Below, piece by piece: positions 1-8,023 of a DNA stretch of 39,523 nt; position 1 is the stretch's first letter, and each line of letters starts with the position of its first letter. The notes beneath the pieces are model-generated. The model did not search any database, had not been told where the DNA came from, and saw only the letters and a program-made list of their open reading frames with translations. The DNA is from an uncultured Alphaproteobacteria bacterium (GTDB lineage: Bacteria > Pseudomonadota > Alphaproteobacteria > Parvibaculales > Parvibaculaceae), in the NCBI GenBank assembly GCA_903889655.1, contig CAISYL010000138.1:1-39523 (forward strand). The letters are read 5' to 3'. The translations under genes and the position numbers were made by a program.

Positions 1-1580
1 CGGATCGCCGCCGTCGGAAGAACCATTGAATTTGTGAGCGAAACGTCCGCCGTCGCACCTGGAATGTAGTTGAACCCGTCACGCTTGATGAAGGCTTCCT
101 TGACGCCGATGTCGAGCTTCAATCTCTCGCCCATGAGGCTGATCGTATCGCCCTGCCAGAAGGTGTGGATATAGGTATTGGTCCTCTGGTCCTGCGACCG
201 CAAATAGGTGCCATCGGGCAGAACGATGGCGGGATCCTGCAGCGAATAGTCGTAGGGCTTGCCCTGCGAGTTGATCCGCTGATAGGGAATCCATTCGCGG
301 TCGTTGGAATATTCGAACCAGTAGCCGGCGACGAACTTGTTGATGCCCGCGAGGTACGAGGCTTTGAGGATCGCGCCTGGCCGGTAATGTGCATTGGTAT
401 AGCCGGAGTAGAGCCTCGCCGTTCCGATCGTGCCGTTGCCGTCGAGATCCACATTCGTGTAGTGGTTCGTGCCGACATAGAAGCTCGACTCGTTGACATT
501 GCTCGCGCCGCCACCCGTGCCCCAGCCATGATAGAAGTAGGGCGTGAAATCGACCGTCAGCGCATCGCTCACCACCACGGACGCCGTACCGGTGAACAGC
601 AGGTTCCAGTAGGGATTGCGGCGAAGCTTGTAGTAGTTCGTGTCGTTGGGCGCGTCGGTGCTGTCGTAGTTGAAGGAATTTCCCTTCGCCTGCCACTGCG
701 CCATGGTCGGATCGAGCAGGTTCGCGACCTGCTGATGATTGTACATCGTGACGAAACTCAACCGGCTGCCGCCCGCGAAATCCTTGAGCAGCTTGAAGTC
801 GATGTGGTCGCGCTCGCTGCGGCCGGGTCCGCGGTAGTTCTTTGCTTCCGCCTGCGAATAGGAGAGGAAGCCGCGTATGCCGGTGTCGCCGATGAGACCG
901 GTATCTCCACGGACGAAGCCGCGATTGGCGCCGAACGAGCCGGTCGACAGGTCGATGAAGCCGGCCGGTTTCATCGAAGGTTCGCGATAGTTGATGTCCA
1001 TGGTGCCGCCGGAGGCTTCGATATGCGGCGAGTCGAGATCGGCCGCGCCCTGAGCCAGAGACAGCTGTTGGATATTTTCCATGTCGCCCCATTCGTTCGT
1101 GAAGAACGAATAGCTGGTCGCCTCGTTGACCGGCGCGCCTTCGAAGGTGAAGCCCATCTGGCTCTGGTCGAGGCCGCGCATGGTCAGGTTGCCGTTCTTC
1201 ATACCGAAGGGGTCCTGCGTCGACAGGTTGGCGCCGGGGACCAATGTGACGAGCTGCGTGACGTTGGTGCCGGGGGTCTGCTTCTGGATGAAGTCCTGTG
1301 TTACCGTCGCATGTGTCTTGGGCGTATCTTCCTCGATCATCAGACCGCCGCCCGTGTCGGTGCGCGTGACGCCCGTCACGCTGGTGGCGGGACCTTCGCT
1401 ATCACCGGCCTTCACGTTGCCGATGTTCGTCGGCTCGGTCTTGGATTTGGTCGTCGTGGTGGTTGTGGTCGTCGTGTCGGCATCGGCCGCCAGAACAGCC
1501 TGGGTCAAAGCGACCGTGGACAGCATGGTTCCCGCTAGCAGCACCCAGGTCAGTCTTCTAGAAAACATTGAAGCCCCCAT
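1..1580 (-). CDS. TonB-dependent outer-membrane receptor (partial, C-terminus off the left edge)
   Basis: About 526 residues of a TonB-dependent receptor, which would carry a ligand across the outer membrane using TonB/ExbBD energy. A signal peptide (hydrophobic core followed by VLAADA, near residues 10-33) precedes a run of nine threonines. A plug domain follows, with LVTLVPGANLSTQDPFG, LTMRGLDQSQMGFTFEGAPV and a GGTMDINYREPS segment, and then alternating aromatic-rich beta strands that are still open at position 1. The start at 1580 is preceded by TAGGA eight bases upstream; an in-frame ATG at 1568 is an alternative. The family assignment is firm but the substrate is not readable from sequence. 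The neighbouring ureide genes, and a tonB/exbB/exbD set in the catabolic operon, suggest a purine-related ligand (inference). Confidence 0.85.
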   Translation of the reverse strand, partial: MGASMFSRRLTWVLLAGTMLSTVALTQAVLAADADTTTTTTTTTKSKTEPTNIGNVKAGDSEGPATSVTGVTRTDTGGGLMIEEDTPKTHATVTQDFIQKQTPGTNVTQLVTLVPGANLSTQDPFGMKNGNLTMRGLDQSQMGFTFEGAPVNEATSYSFFTNEWGDMENIQQLSLAQGAADLDSPHIEASGGTMDINYREPSMKPAGFIDLSTGSFGANRGFVRGDTGLIGDTGIRGFLSYSQAEAKNYRGPGRSERDHIDFKLLKDFAGGSRLSFVTMYNHQQVANLLDPTMAQWQAKGNSFNYDSTDAPNDTNYYKLRRNPYWNLLFTGTASVVVSDALTVDFTPYFYHGWGTGGGASNVNESSFYVGTNHYTNVDLDGNGTIGTARLYSGYTNAHYRPGAILKASYLAGINKFVAGYWFEYSNDREWIPYQRINSQGKPYDYSLQDPAIVLPDGTYLRSQDQRTNTYIHTFWQGDTISLMGERLKLDIGVKEAFIKRDGFNYIPGATADVSLTNSMVLPTAAI

Positions 1581-2580
1581 TTCAGGATTCCTACACAAAA
1601 CTCCAGAGAAGCGCTCGATTGACGACCTTCGAATTCAAGGCTCTATCTTTCTGGCCGACGTCGACAGTCGAATGCAGATGCGGCGGTCATCCCCTGCGAA
1701 TTCATCTGGAGATGAGAACCGAGAGCTTCCGGCACCGATCCGGATTTCTCTGTAATCGCGCCCTCTCGTCTCCAGCAACCGCAACATAAACTGCATATTT
1801 TCTGTCTATACCTTCCGCACATACTTGCGCTTTTCATGTGTTCCTAAATTAGCAAAGAGCATGCCAAGGTCATGAGCGCCGTTGCCCATGTGCCAGGGCG
1901 CAAGACACTCCGTCCGCAATCCGGATGAGCATGCTGGAAAAATAAGTGATCAGCCGTTCCGGAATGGCGGCGAACACCTTGGCGCCCCATTGGGGACCGA
2001 CATACCTAGACGCAAAAAGTTCTTATTTTCCGGGCTCTTTTCTTCCATCTCCACCGTGCCGCCTCGTATGCACGGGATAGCGGGAAATGCAATTCCCTCT
2101 GAAATGGCGGCGGAACGCGACAATGACATTCCTGCCACAGCGCAGCGGATAAATTTCCGAACGGGGATTCCCGGCGCCGCGAAACGCGGTCCGCGCCGAT
2201 CCGCTTGCGATGAATACTCGGATGCTTTGATTTGACCTCTGCTTGATAGCAATTTGCTCATTCAGCCTTTGGCGCTGCCCCGTACATTGGCAAACTCGGC
2301 GTCGCCGGAGAGGGCAGAGCCGCGGTGCCGCCCCCTGAATTTTGTGTAACATTCTGTTTTTGCTGTGAAAAATCCGAGACGAGCCCGCATCGGGTCGGAG
2401 AAGCGCATGCACATACAATAATCATTTACTTACTTAAGGGACGACACGCGCAAAACTCCGCCCACGCGAATACATCGATGGCAGTTCTATAAATCCCAAT
2501 ACTGTCGTTTGGAGAAGACGGCTTTGCGGCGCGGGCACAACAGCACCCTCGCTCATCATCGGTCCATGCAGCGCCTTGTT
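1581..2580. other. 1-kb gene-free region upstream of the TonB-dependent receptor
   Basis: No convincing gene is seen. Short open frames on both strands (for example 1882-2235 plus and 2023-2418 minus) have Arg/Pro-rich, family-less translations and no good ribosome-binding sites. The stretch is less GC-rich than its neighbours. It holds a TTTACTTACTT element at 2425-2435 and a weak AACTGCATA element at 1789-1797, both resembling the operator-like sites elsewhere in the window. It must contain the receptor's leader and promoter, because the receptor is the only gene transcribed out of it; a long 5' leader is possible. Confidence 0.5.
2411..2435. promoter_or_regulatory. Operator-like element, degenerate copy
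   Basis: CATTTACTTACTT at 2423-2435 is identical over 13 bases to the right part of the site at 11002-11026, and 18 of 25 bases match over the whole element. The left half-site is poor, so this may be a half-operator. It lies about 830 bases upstream of the receptor start and about 145 bases beyond the 3' end of the amidohydrolase operon. Function is inferred from similarity only. Confidence 0.4.
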
Positions 2581-3573
2581 TCAGGCGAGCAGATATCTCG
2601 CGAGCATTCCGTGAATGCCCTTCTCGCCATTGACGGTTTGCGTCACATGGAAATCGGCGGCAAGCGAACAGAGTTGATAGGCCTGCTCACGAGAAAACGA
2701 CGTTCGGGCGCAGATGAAGGAGATCATCTCCCGAAGCGCCTGCTTCATCGCAAGATCGAGGTCCTCGTTCAGCCCCATGCTGATAAAATGCGTCGGCGTC
2801 TCCGCGCGCGGAAAACGCAGGAGCGGATCGGAAAGACCGCCGCCCTTATGAAGGATGAGCCTGAAGGTTCCGTTCAGCGCCGTCTCCAGCGCGTTGACGC
2901 AGACTTCGCCATCGCCCTGCACGCCATGGCCGTCGCCGACCGCAAAATTTGCGCCTTGTTCCCAGACCGGAAAGAAGAGCGTGCTGCCGGCAACGAGTTC
3001 CTTGTTGTCGAGATTGCCGCCATGCTCACGCGGCTCGCGCGATGAGAGACGGCCATAGATACGCGGCGGAGCGACACCAATGGTTCCGAAGAAGGGTCTG
3101 AGGGCGAGTTCCGGTCCCCAGGGCAATGTGCATGTGCGTCGCACGCGATCGATTGGAATATGCGACATGAACCGCACGGGAAAATCTTCCGGAAGCGTGC
3201 CCGCAAGCGGACGGATGCCGCAATATCCCCAGTCCTGGCCGAATGCGATGTCTTCGATGCGGACCTCGAGCATGTCGCCGGGCTCGGCACCTTCGACGGC
3301 TACGGGGCCTGTCAGGATATGCGGCCCCATGCGCGGCAGATCTGCCGCATGAATGGCGGCGAGAGCCGGGGAAACGGCAAAGCCCGATCCTGCGGCAGGC
3401 ATGACCTCGATACCACCCGAGAGGCATTCAACTTCGATCCGGTCGCCTGACGCGATGGTCACGACGGGCGGAAACGTCGCATCGAACATACCGAAGCGAA
3501 CCGTTTCCGGCGTTGCCCGAAGCGTGTGGGTCTTCACGGACGTTTCGTCGGAAATTTGAATATCTGCCTTCAT
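2581..3573 (-). CDS. Acetamidase/formamidase-family amidohydrolase
   Basis: 330 residues, normal length for the FmdA/AmdA family of metal-dependent amidases that release ammonia from small amides. Diagnostic segments are GAEPGDMLEVRIEDI, the GGNLDNKEL motif and GDGHGVQGDGEV, which carry the conserved acidic and histidine ligands, followed by the usual C-terminal helical region. It is the last gene of the 6732-2581 operon and starts one base after the hpxZ stop, so it is probably translationally coupled. Formamide or acetamide are family substrates. In this context oxamate or another ureide-derived amide is a reasonable alternative, because no HpxW oxamate hydrolase is present. Family call strong, substrate unknown. 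Confidence 0.8.
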   Translation of the reverse strand: MKADIQISDETSVKTHTLRATPETVRFGMFDATFPPVVTIASGDRIEVECLSGGIEVMPAAGSGFAVSPALAAIHAADLPRMGPHILTGPVAVEGAEPGDMLEVRIEDIAFGQDWGYCGIRPLAGTLPEDFPVRFMSHIPIDRVRRTCTLPWGPELALRPFFGTIGVAPPRIYGRLSSREPREHGGNLDNKELVAGSTLFFPVWEQGANFAVGDGHGVQGDGEVCVNALETALNGTFRLILHKGGGLSDPLLRFPRAETPTHFISMGLNEDLDLAMKQALREMISFICARTSFSREQAYQLCSLAADFHVTQTVNGEKGIHGMLARYLLA

Positions 3574-3574
3574 T

Positions 3575-3958
3575 TCAGGACATATCCGCCATCAGTGACA
3601 CATGAGCCGCCGCAATTTTCCAGCCTTCGGCAGTCCTGATCCAGGTCTGGCTCTGACGTCCAATACGCGTTGCGCCCTCGCGCCGGAATTCCAGATTGGC
3701 GGTCGCGAAATCGGTGCCATGAGTAGTAATCACGCGACGCAGAACGCTGCGCTTCGGCGAGCCGCCGGCTCGCACCGTGCGAAAGGAACTGATTTCGTCG
3801 AAACCGTAGAGATTTTCTCCGACGCCGTAACGCAGCGCATGCGGCGAATGCCAGAAAAGCGCGTCAAGCGTCTCTACATCATTCGCCATCAGCGCGGCTT
3901 CATAGCGGTCGCAAACCGCGATCACCTCCGCCAATGTCGTCGGATCGTCGACGATCAT
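3575..3958 (-). CDS. hpxZ: HpxZ/AtzH-like NTF2-fold protein (oxalurate catabolism)
   Basis: 127 residues of the SnoaL/NTF2-like DUF3225 type. This family includes AtzH (1,3-dicarboxyurea hydrolase) and HpxZ of Klebsiella oxalurate catabolism. Recognisable segments are the N-terminal helix followed by ALFWHSPHALRYGVGENLYG and FDEISSFRTVRAG, and the C-terminal strand region QTWIRTAEGWKIAAAHVSLM. Its ATG overlaps the hpxY stop (ATGA), and the X-Y-Z gene order matches both hpxXYZ and the atzG-E-H set. PucG, which produces oxalurate, is encoded in the same window, so the oxalurate reading is preferred over cyanurate/biuret metabolism. Confidence 0.75.
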   Translation of the reverse strand: MIVDDPTTLAEVIAVCDRYEAALMANDVETLDALFWHSPHALRYGVGENLYGFDEISSFRTVRAGGSPKRSVLRRVITTHGTDFATANLEFRREGATRIGRQSQTWIRTAEGWKIAAAHVSLMADMS

Positions 3959-5358
3959 GCCGCGTCCTTCCGGCCGCGATAGGCGGCGATCACGCCCGTT
4001 TCCTCAAGACGCGCCGCGACCCGGATCGCGAGCCCTTCTTCCCAGGGGCGCGCGACAATCTGCACGCCGAGCGGCAGCGAATCCGGACGGCTGACAGGCG
4101 CCGCCACGATCGGCAGACCGATCAGGCTCAGGGGCTGTGTGTAGAGCCCGATATTCGCGCGGACGGAAACCTCGCGGCCGTTGAGCTTCATCGTCTTCTG
4201 TCCGATCGGCGGCGCGGGAAACGGAGTTGCCGGCGCGATCAGAATGTCGACGGTCTTGAAAACCTCCGCGACGTAATCGCGGAACCACCTGCGGAAGCGT
4301 TGCGCATGCTGCAGGAAGGCAGCCGGCATCAGCGCACCGGCGATCAGACGGTCGCGCGTTCCAGGATCGAAATCGGCGGCGCGGGCCCGAAGGTTGGCAA
4401 GGTGGAAGGCGCCGGCTTCGGCCGCCGTGATGCAATAGGCGGCCGCGCGCGCCCGTTCAGCTTCGGGAAGTTCGATCGAGACGGCACCGCCGAGCGCTTC
4501 CGCAACTAGGTCCACCGCTTCCAGCGCATCCGTCTGCGCGCCCTCGCGGAACCAGCCGCCGAGCACGCCGATCCGCAAACCATCGCAGGATTGCTCGACT
4601 TGCGGCACCGTCAAATCGCGTGCCCGATCGACACAGAACGGATCCGTCGGATCGCCGCCCTGAAGTGCGTCGTAGATTTCGGCAAGGTCGTGGGCCGTGC
4701 CCGCAAAGGCCCCGACATGGTCCAGACTGCTGACGAAAGGGAAAGCGCCCTTGCGGGAAAGGCGGCCGAATGTCGGCTTCAGGCCGAAGACACCGCAAAA
4801 CGATGCGGGCACGCGGATGGAACCGTTGGTATCCGAACCGAGCGCAAGCGGCACCATGCCCGCCGCGACGGCCGCAGCGGAGCCGCCGGACGACCCGCCC
4901 GAAACTTTGGTCACGTCGTGCGGATTGCGCGTCGGGCCGTAATGCGCGTTCTCGGTCGTGAAGCCGTAAGCGTATTCATCCATATTGGTCGCGCCCACCA
5001 GCACGGCACCGGCCTGCCTCGCGCGCCGCACCGCTGTCGCGTCGGCAATCGCCGGTGGCGACTGTCGCGCGATCTTCGACCCGGCGAGCGTGACGACGCC
5101 GGCCACATCGAAGAGATTTTTCACCGCGAAAGGAACGCCGGCCAGAGGACCGACAGCCTCGCCGCGCGCGATCTTCCTGTCGATCTCGCGGGCATCCGCG
5201 ATTGCGCTCTCCGCCGTTACCGTCGTGAAGCAATTGAGCGGACCATCCATGGCGGCGATGCGCCGCAAGGTCTGTTCCGTCACCGTTTCGGCTGAAATCG
5301 AGCCAGAGCGAATGGCTGCCGCCAACGATACTGCGTCCGTCATGTTCTTCATTTTCAT
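3955..5358 (-). CDS. hpxY: AtzE/HpxY amidase-signature hydrolase (oxalurate hydrolysis)
   Basis: 467 residues of the amidase-signature family. The catalytic Ser-cisSer-Lys triad is readable as K80 ([11 protein letters not shown]), S156 ([11 protein letters not shown]) and S180 ([13 protein letters not shown]), with the normal 24-residue serine spacing. The DTNGS variant and the 460-470 length suit AtzE (1-carboxybiuret hydrolase) and HpxY better than GatA. It overlaps the small subunit gene hpxX upstream and hpxZ downstream by ATGA, as expected for the obligate AtzG-AtzE complex. Predicted role: hydrolysis of oxalurate made by PucG. The exact product and the choice between oxalurate and carboxybiuret are inferred from context. 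Confidence 0.8.
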   Translation of the reverse strand: MKMKNMTDAVSLAAAIRSGSISAETVTEQTLRRIAAMDGPLNCFTTVTAESAIADAREIDRKIARGEAVGPLAGVPFAVKNLFDVAGVVTLAGSKIARQSPPAIADATAVRRARQAGAVLVGATNMDEYAYGFTTENAHYGPTRNPHDVTKVSGGSSGGSAAAVAAGMVPLALGSDTNGSIRVPASFCGVFGLKPTFGRLSRKGAFPFVSSLDHVGAFAGTAHDLAEIYDALQGGDPTDPFCVDRARDLTVPQVEQSCDGLRIGVLGGWFREGAQTDALEAVDLVAEALGGAVSIELPEAERARAAAYCITAAEAGAFHLANLRARAADFDPGTRDRLIAGALMPAAFLQHAQRFRRWFRDYVAEVFKTVDILIAPATPFPAPPIGQKTMKLNGREVSVRANIGLYTQPLSLIGLPIVAAPVSRPDSLPLGVQIVARPWEEGLAIRVAARLEETGVIAAYRGRKDAA

Positions 5359-5537
5359 GGCTTGAAGGCGGTGATCGCTTCGAGATTGCCGGGCAGCGGA
5401 AACTGCATGACTTTCGATGCGTGTTCATACAAGACCGACAGGTTCTCCATGACCCCGCCCATGTATTGCGGTGGCACGGCCATGTCGAGAAGTTCGGACA
5501 CCGTATCGGCCCACATTCTGAGTTCTTCGTCTGTCAT
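5355..5537 (-). CDS. hpxX: AtzG/HpxX-like small subunit (DUF4089)
   Basis: A 60-residue protein with the AtzG layout: an N-terminal helix, VPPQYMGGVMENLSVLYEHA, and a C-terminal [17 protein letters not shown] tail equivalent to the FPLP...P..VF.P ending of AtzG. In the AtzG-AtzE heterotetramer this small protein completes the amidase active-site architecture. The start ATG overlaps the upstream hydrolase stop (ATGA) and its stop overlaps the hpxY start (ATGA), so all three should be made stoichiometrically. It is short and easily missed, but family and position agree. Confidence 0.78.
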   Translation of the reverse strand: MTDEELRMWADTVSELLDMAVPPQYMGGVMENLSVLYEHASKVMQFPLPGNLEAITAFKP

Positions 5538-6313
5538 GCTCGCTCCGTCATCGGCCTGGAAAGAGCGGCGCGGATCTCGTCGGCACTCGATACAAAACCA
5601 AAACACTGACGCACGTTGTATAGCGTCGCGTCCACGCAATAGGCCGGCGATGTCGACGCGCTGCAATCTTCGAGCAGCACGCAGTCGTAGCCGAGAAAGT
5701 TTGCGTCCTGCAGCGTGCACATCACGCATTGGTCGACGTTGACGCCGGCGAAGAGCAGCGTCGTCACGCCGAGGTTGCGCAGGATGCTGTCGAGCGGCGT
5801 GTCCCAGAAGCCGGACATGCGATATTTGTCGACATGAATGTCGCCGGCAGGCGGCGCAAGCTCGTCCACGATCGCCGCCGCCCAGCTTCCCCGTTCGAGA
5901 ACCTTCGCGCCGCTTTTCGGCAGGGGATCGCCGAGGCCCACGCCGTCGCCCGTCGGATCGTACACATGGATCAGGGACGGGCTGAGATTGAGACGATCAG
6001 GCCGATTACCCCAATTGACCCATATCACCGGAACCGAGAGGGCGCGGAGCAGCGGCAGAAGACCGGAGAGCGGCCCGATCGGTGTGCGCGCCGGCGAGAC
6101 GTCGACCCCGATATGAGCGAGCCAGCCCTCCGGATGGCAGAAATCGTTTTGCATGTCGACGACGACCACCGCGGTCCGCGCAAGGTCGATGCGAATATCT
6201 TTCGGCGTCGCCGCGAGCGCGACGGGAAGCGGCTTCTCCGACGCTCGCACGAGGTCGGCCGTCGCTGCATCGACACGCCATTGATTTCGGGAAGAACTGC
6301 CCAGCGGATTCAT
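5534..6313 (-). CDS. Isochorismatase-family cysteine hydrolase (RutB/biuret-hydrolase-like)
   Basis: 259 residues. The cysteine-hydrolase triad is D53 (VVVDMQNDF), K163 (VDKYRMSGF) and C196 (AGVNVDQCVMCTL). The segments LERGSWAAAIVDEL, SGFWDTPLDSILRNLG and the FGFVSS end closely follow RutB (ureidoacrylate amidohydrolase) and biuret hydrolase. An N-terminal extension of about 40 residues precedes the core. It sits between the cupin and hpxX, with ATGA overlaps on both sides. It probably hydrolyses a ureido or carbamoyl compound, or oxamate, in the terminal ureide pathway. The family is certain; the substrate is inferred from operon context. Confidence 0.8.
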   Translation of the reverse strand: MNPLGSSSRNQWRVDAATADLVRASEKPLPVALAATPKDIRIDLARTAVVVVDMQNDFCHPEGWLAHIGVDVSPARTPIGPLSGLLPLLRALSVPVIWVNWGNRPDRLNLSPSLIHVYDPTGDGVGLGDPLPKSGAKVLERGSWAAAIVDELAPPAGDIHVDKYRMSGFWDTPLDSILRNLGVTTLLFAGVNVDQCVMCTLQDANFLGYDCVLLEDCSASTSPAYCVDATLYNVRQCFGFVSSADEIRAALSRPMTERA

Positions 6314-6732
6314 GCGGCCCCCAACACTTTACGGTCTTCGTCATCGAGCTCGACCGGCACACCCGCTCTGATGAGCTCGGCAAACCCTTCGTTCGGGCAC
6401 ATCATGGTCAAGGTGTAGAGCTTGCCCTTTCCGGTGTTCTCGACGACATGTTCGGAACCCGGGCGGACCAGCAGCGCGTCGCCCTTGCGCAGCGTCGTCG
6501 CGACGCCGTTACAGATCGCCACGCCCTCGCCGGCCAGTACGTAGAAAAATTCGTGCGCAAATTCATGCGTGTTCGGCGGTGTGCGCCCCCCGACCGAAAA
6601 GATTTCGACGACGACGACCTGCTCGCAACCGCTCTCCTCCTTGTCGAAGAGCAGCGCGAAATAATTCGTGTCGTCGGGAGCTATCCGATAAGCGCGCGAC
6701 GTCGATACGCTCGCTTTTGCAACTGCCTGCAT
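6310..6732 (-). CDS. Single-domain cupin protein
   Basis: 140 residues with one cupin barrel. Motif 1 reads THEFAHEFFYVLAGEG, with H56, H60 and E61 as candidate metal ligands. Motif 2 reads GDALLVRPGSEHVVENTG, with H95. The start at 6732 has GGAAGGA about nine bases upstream; the open frame extends further to 6864 but without cupin similarity. It is the first gene of the ureide amidohydrolase operon and its stop overlaps the next start. Ureidoglycine aminohydrolase is also a cupin, but it is a bicupin about twice this length, so that role is not assigned. A small-molecule sensor or an auxiliary enzyme is possible. Confidence 0.7.
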   Translation of the reverse strand: MQAVAKASVSTSRAYRIAPDDTNYFALLFDKEESGCEQVVVVEIFSVGGRTPPNTHEFAHEFFYVLAGEGVAICNGVATTLRKGDALLVRPGSEHVVENTGKGKLYTLTMMCPNEGFAELIRAGVPVELDDEDRKVLGAA

Positions 6733-7091
6733 TCGACCATTTCCTTCCGGGCGGTCCGCGCAAGGCAGCGAAATATCATCGGCGCTCGCGTCCATTCGAA
6801 TTGGCGTCGTCATTCGAACACCGGGCATTGAGGCCGCCACGGAAATGCAACTAGCAAGCGGCATGCCACCTCCGCGACGGACCGCGCGGCGGCATCAGCG
6901 CTCGCATGGATGCATCGCAACGTATAGACACTCAGTCCCCTGATATGGCATGCCCTTATGAACGCGAAGCGTGGTTCGGGTGCGCGATCGGAAATCGACC
7001 GCTCCCTTCCGTTCCCCGGCAAGCCGGCAAAGTTTTCGAACCGATCGCCGGCTGGCCTGACGTCTTGGCGCGCAGGGGTGGAGCTTTTAGG
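6733..7091. other. Divergent intergenic region between the cupin operon and tetR
   Basis: No gene is supported here; the in-frame extensions of both flanking genes into this stretch lack family similarity. It should hold the divergent promoters of the 6732-2581 operon and the regulator. No copy of the TTAAGTA-N6-TACTTAA element was found in it. Confidence 0.45.
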
Positions 7092-7805
7092 ATGGCTGCA
7101 CCGAAAGAGAGGGCATCTCACGCGATGAAGCACGGATTGAAGAAAGCTGTCGAATTGGGCGTCAAGATCCAGACGGTCAGACAGCGCAACCCCGAGGAAA
7201 CGCGCGAGGCCATTCTCGCGGCCGGGCTCGACGAGTTCTCCGCGCTCGGCCTCGACGGCACCAGAATAGAGCGCATCGCCAAACGCGCGAACATCAATGT
7301 ACGGATGATTTATCACTATTTTGGCAGTAAAAACGGGCTTTATTTCGCCGTCCTCGAACGCGAATTCCTGAATCTCCGCAAGCGGGAGCAGGAACTCGAC
7401 ATCCAGGATCACGATCCGCGCGAGGCGATCATGGAGCTTGCCGACTTCACCTTCGACTACTTCAACCAGCAGCCGCATGTCGTTCGCCTGTTCGCCCTCG
7501 AGAACCTGCGCAACGCCGCCAACCTGCAGCAGTCCCAATCCGTTCCTGCGGCGAGTTCCTCGCTGATCGAGACCATCGGCAAGCTGCTCAAGCGCGGCGA
7601 GAAGATGGGCCAGTTCCGCCGCGGTAGCGACCCGGTCCAGCTTTATGTGAGCATCGTCGCGCTTTCCTGCTTCCATGTTTCGAACGGGCCGACTCTGTCG
7701 ACGATTTTTGGAAAATCTCTCGCCGGCGCGAACTGGATCAAGGAACGGCGCAATCACATGCGCGAAATGGTGCTGGCTTATCTCGCCGTTCCGCCGAAGA
7801 AATAA
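7092..7805 (+). CDS. TetR/AcrR-family transcriptional regulator
   Basis: About 237 residues from the ATG at 7092, which has GGAG eight bases upstream; an in-frame ATG at 7125 is also possible. The N-terminal helix-turn-helix is clear (TREAILAAGLDEFSALGLDGTRIERIAKRANINVRMIYHYFGSKNGLYFAVL; in parts, ANINVRMIYHYFGSKNGLY is the recognition region). A helical ligand-binding domain follows (EAIMELADFTFDYFNQQPH, then LIETIGKLLKRGEKMGQFR). It is transcribed away from the cupin/hpx operon and is the only regulator inside the catabolic region, so it is the leading candidate for sensing a purine or ureide intermediate and for binding the shared palindromes. That link is inference. Confidence 0.85.
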   Translation: MAAPKERASHAMKHGLKKAVELGVKIQTVRQRNPEETREAILAAGLDEFSALGLDGTRIERIAKRANINVRMIYHYFGSKNGLYFAVLEREFLNLRKREQELDIQDHDPREAIMELADFTFDYFNQQPHVVRLFALENLRNAANLQQSQSVPAASSSLIETIGKLLKRGEKMGQFRRGSDPVQLYVSIVALSCFHVSNGPTLSTIFGKSLAGANWIKERRNHMREMVLAYLAVPPKK

Positions 7806-7866
7806 CGAAACGAAGCGCCGAACTGAACAAAAACTGAGCAAAAACTGCCACGGCGCGTAGCAAGCC

Positions 7867-7881
7867 ACCGGCGCCCGGTTT
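7867..7881 (+). terminator. Possible weak terminator after tetR
   Basis: ACCGG-CGC-CCGGT forms a perfect five-base-pair hairpin followed by TT, about 60 bases after the tetR stop. The stem is short and the T tract minimal, so this is only a candidate. Confidence 0.3.
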
Positions 7882-7957
7882 GAAATCCGTCCCGGAAAAT
7901 CACCACAAGCACTTGATATTGTTAGATAAATCGGCAATTTTCCGAACTCTGGTTTGC

Positions 7958-7982
7958 CTATTAAGTATGCAGTTACTTAATT
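7958..7982. promoter_or_regulatory. Perfect palindromic operator-like site
   Basis: TTAAGTATGCAGTTACTTAA at 7961-7980 is a perfect 7-6-7 inverted repeat (TTAAGTA-N6-TACTTAA). Including flanks, 22 of 25 bases are identical to the site at 11002-11026 in the tauD/Rieske divergent promoter. The size and symmetry suit a TetR-family dimer. Its location is odd: it lies between two converging gene ends (tetR and the last tauD), where no known gene starts. Confidence 0.6.
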
Positions 7983-8023
7983 AAAAGGCAGTAGGCGGAT
8001 TTCAAAGCGTGGCAGGCGTTCGA

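Noticed and set aside
1450-1480. Short GTC/GTG-rich repeat
   Set aside because: It encodes the nine-threonine run of the receptor; simple coding low complexity, not a separate repeat element.
165-1538. A 457-codon plus-strand open frame
   Set aside because: It is antisense to the TonB-dependent receptor; its translation is Arg/Val/Gly-rich with no family motif, while the minus strand gives a clear signal peptide, plug and beta-strand pattern.
5534-5537. Possible frameshifts at the many ATGA junctions (5355, 5534, 3955, 6310, 19806)
   Set aside because: Each junction joins two complete, recognisable families with their own starts; they are ordinary translational-coupling overlaps.
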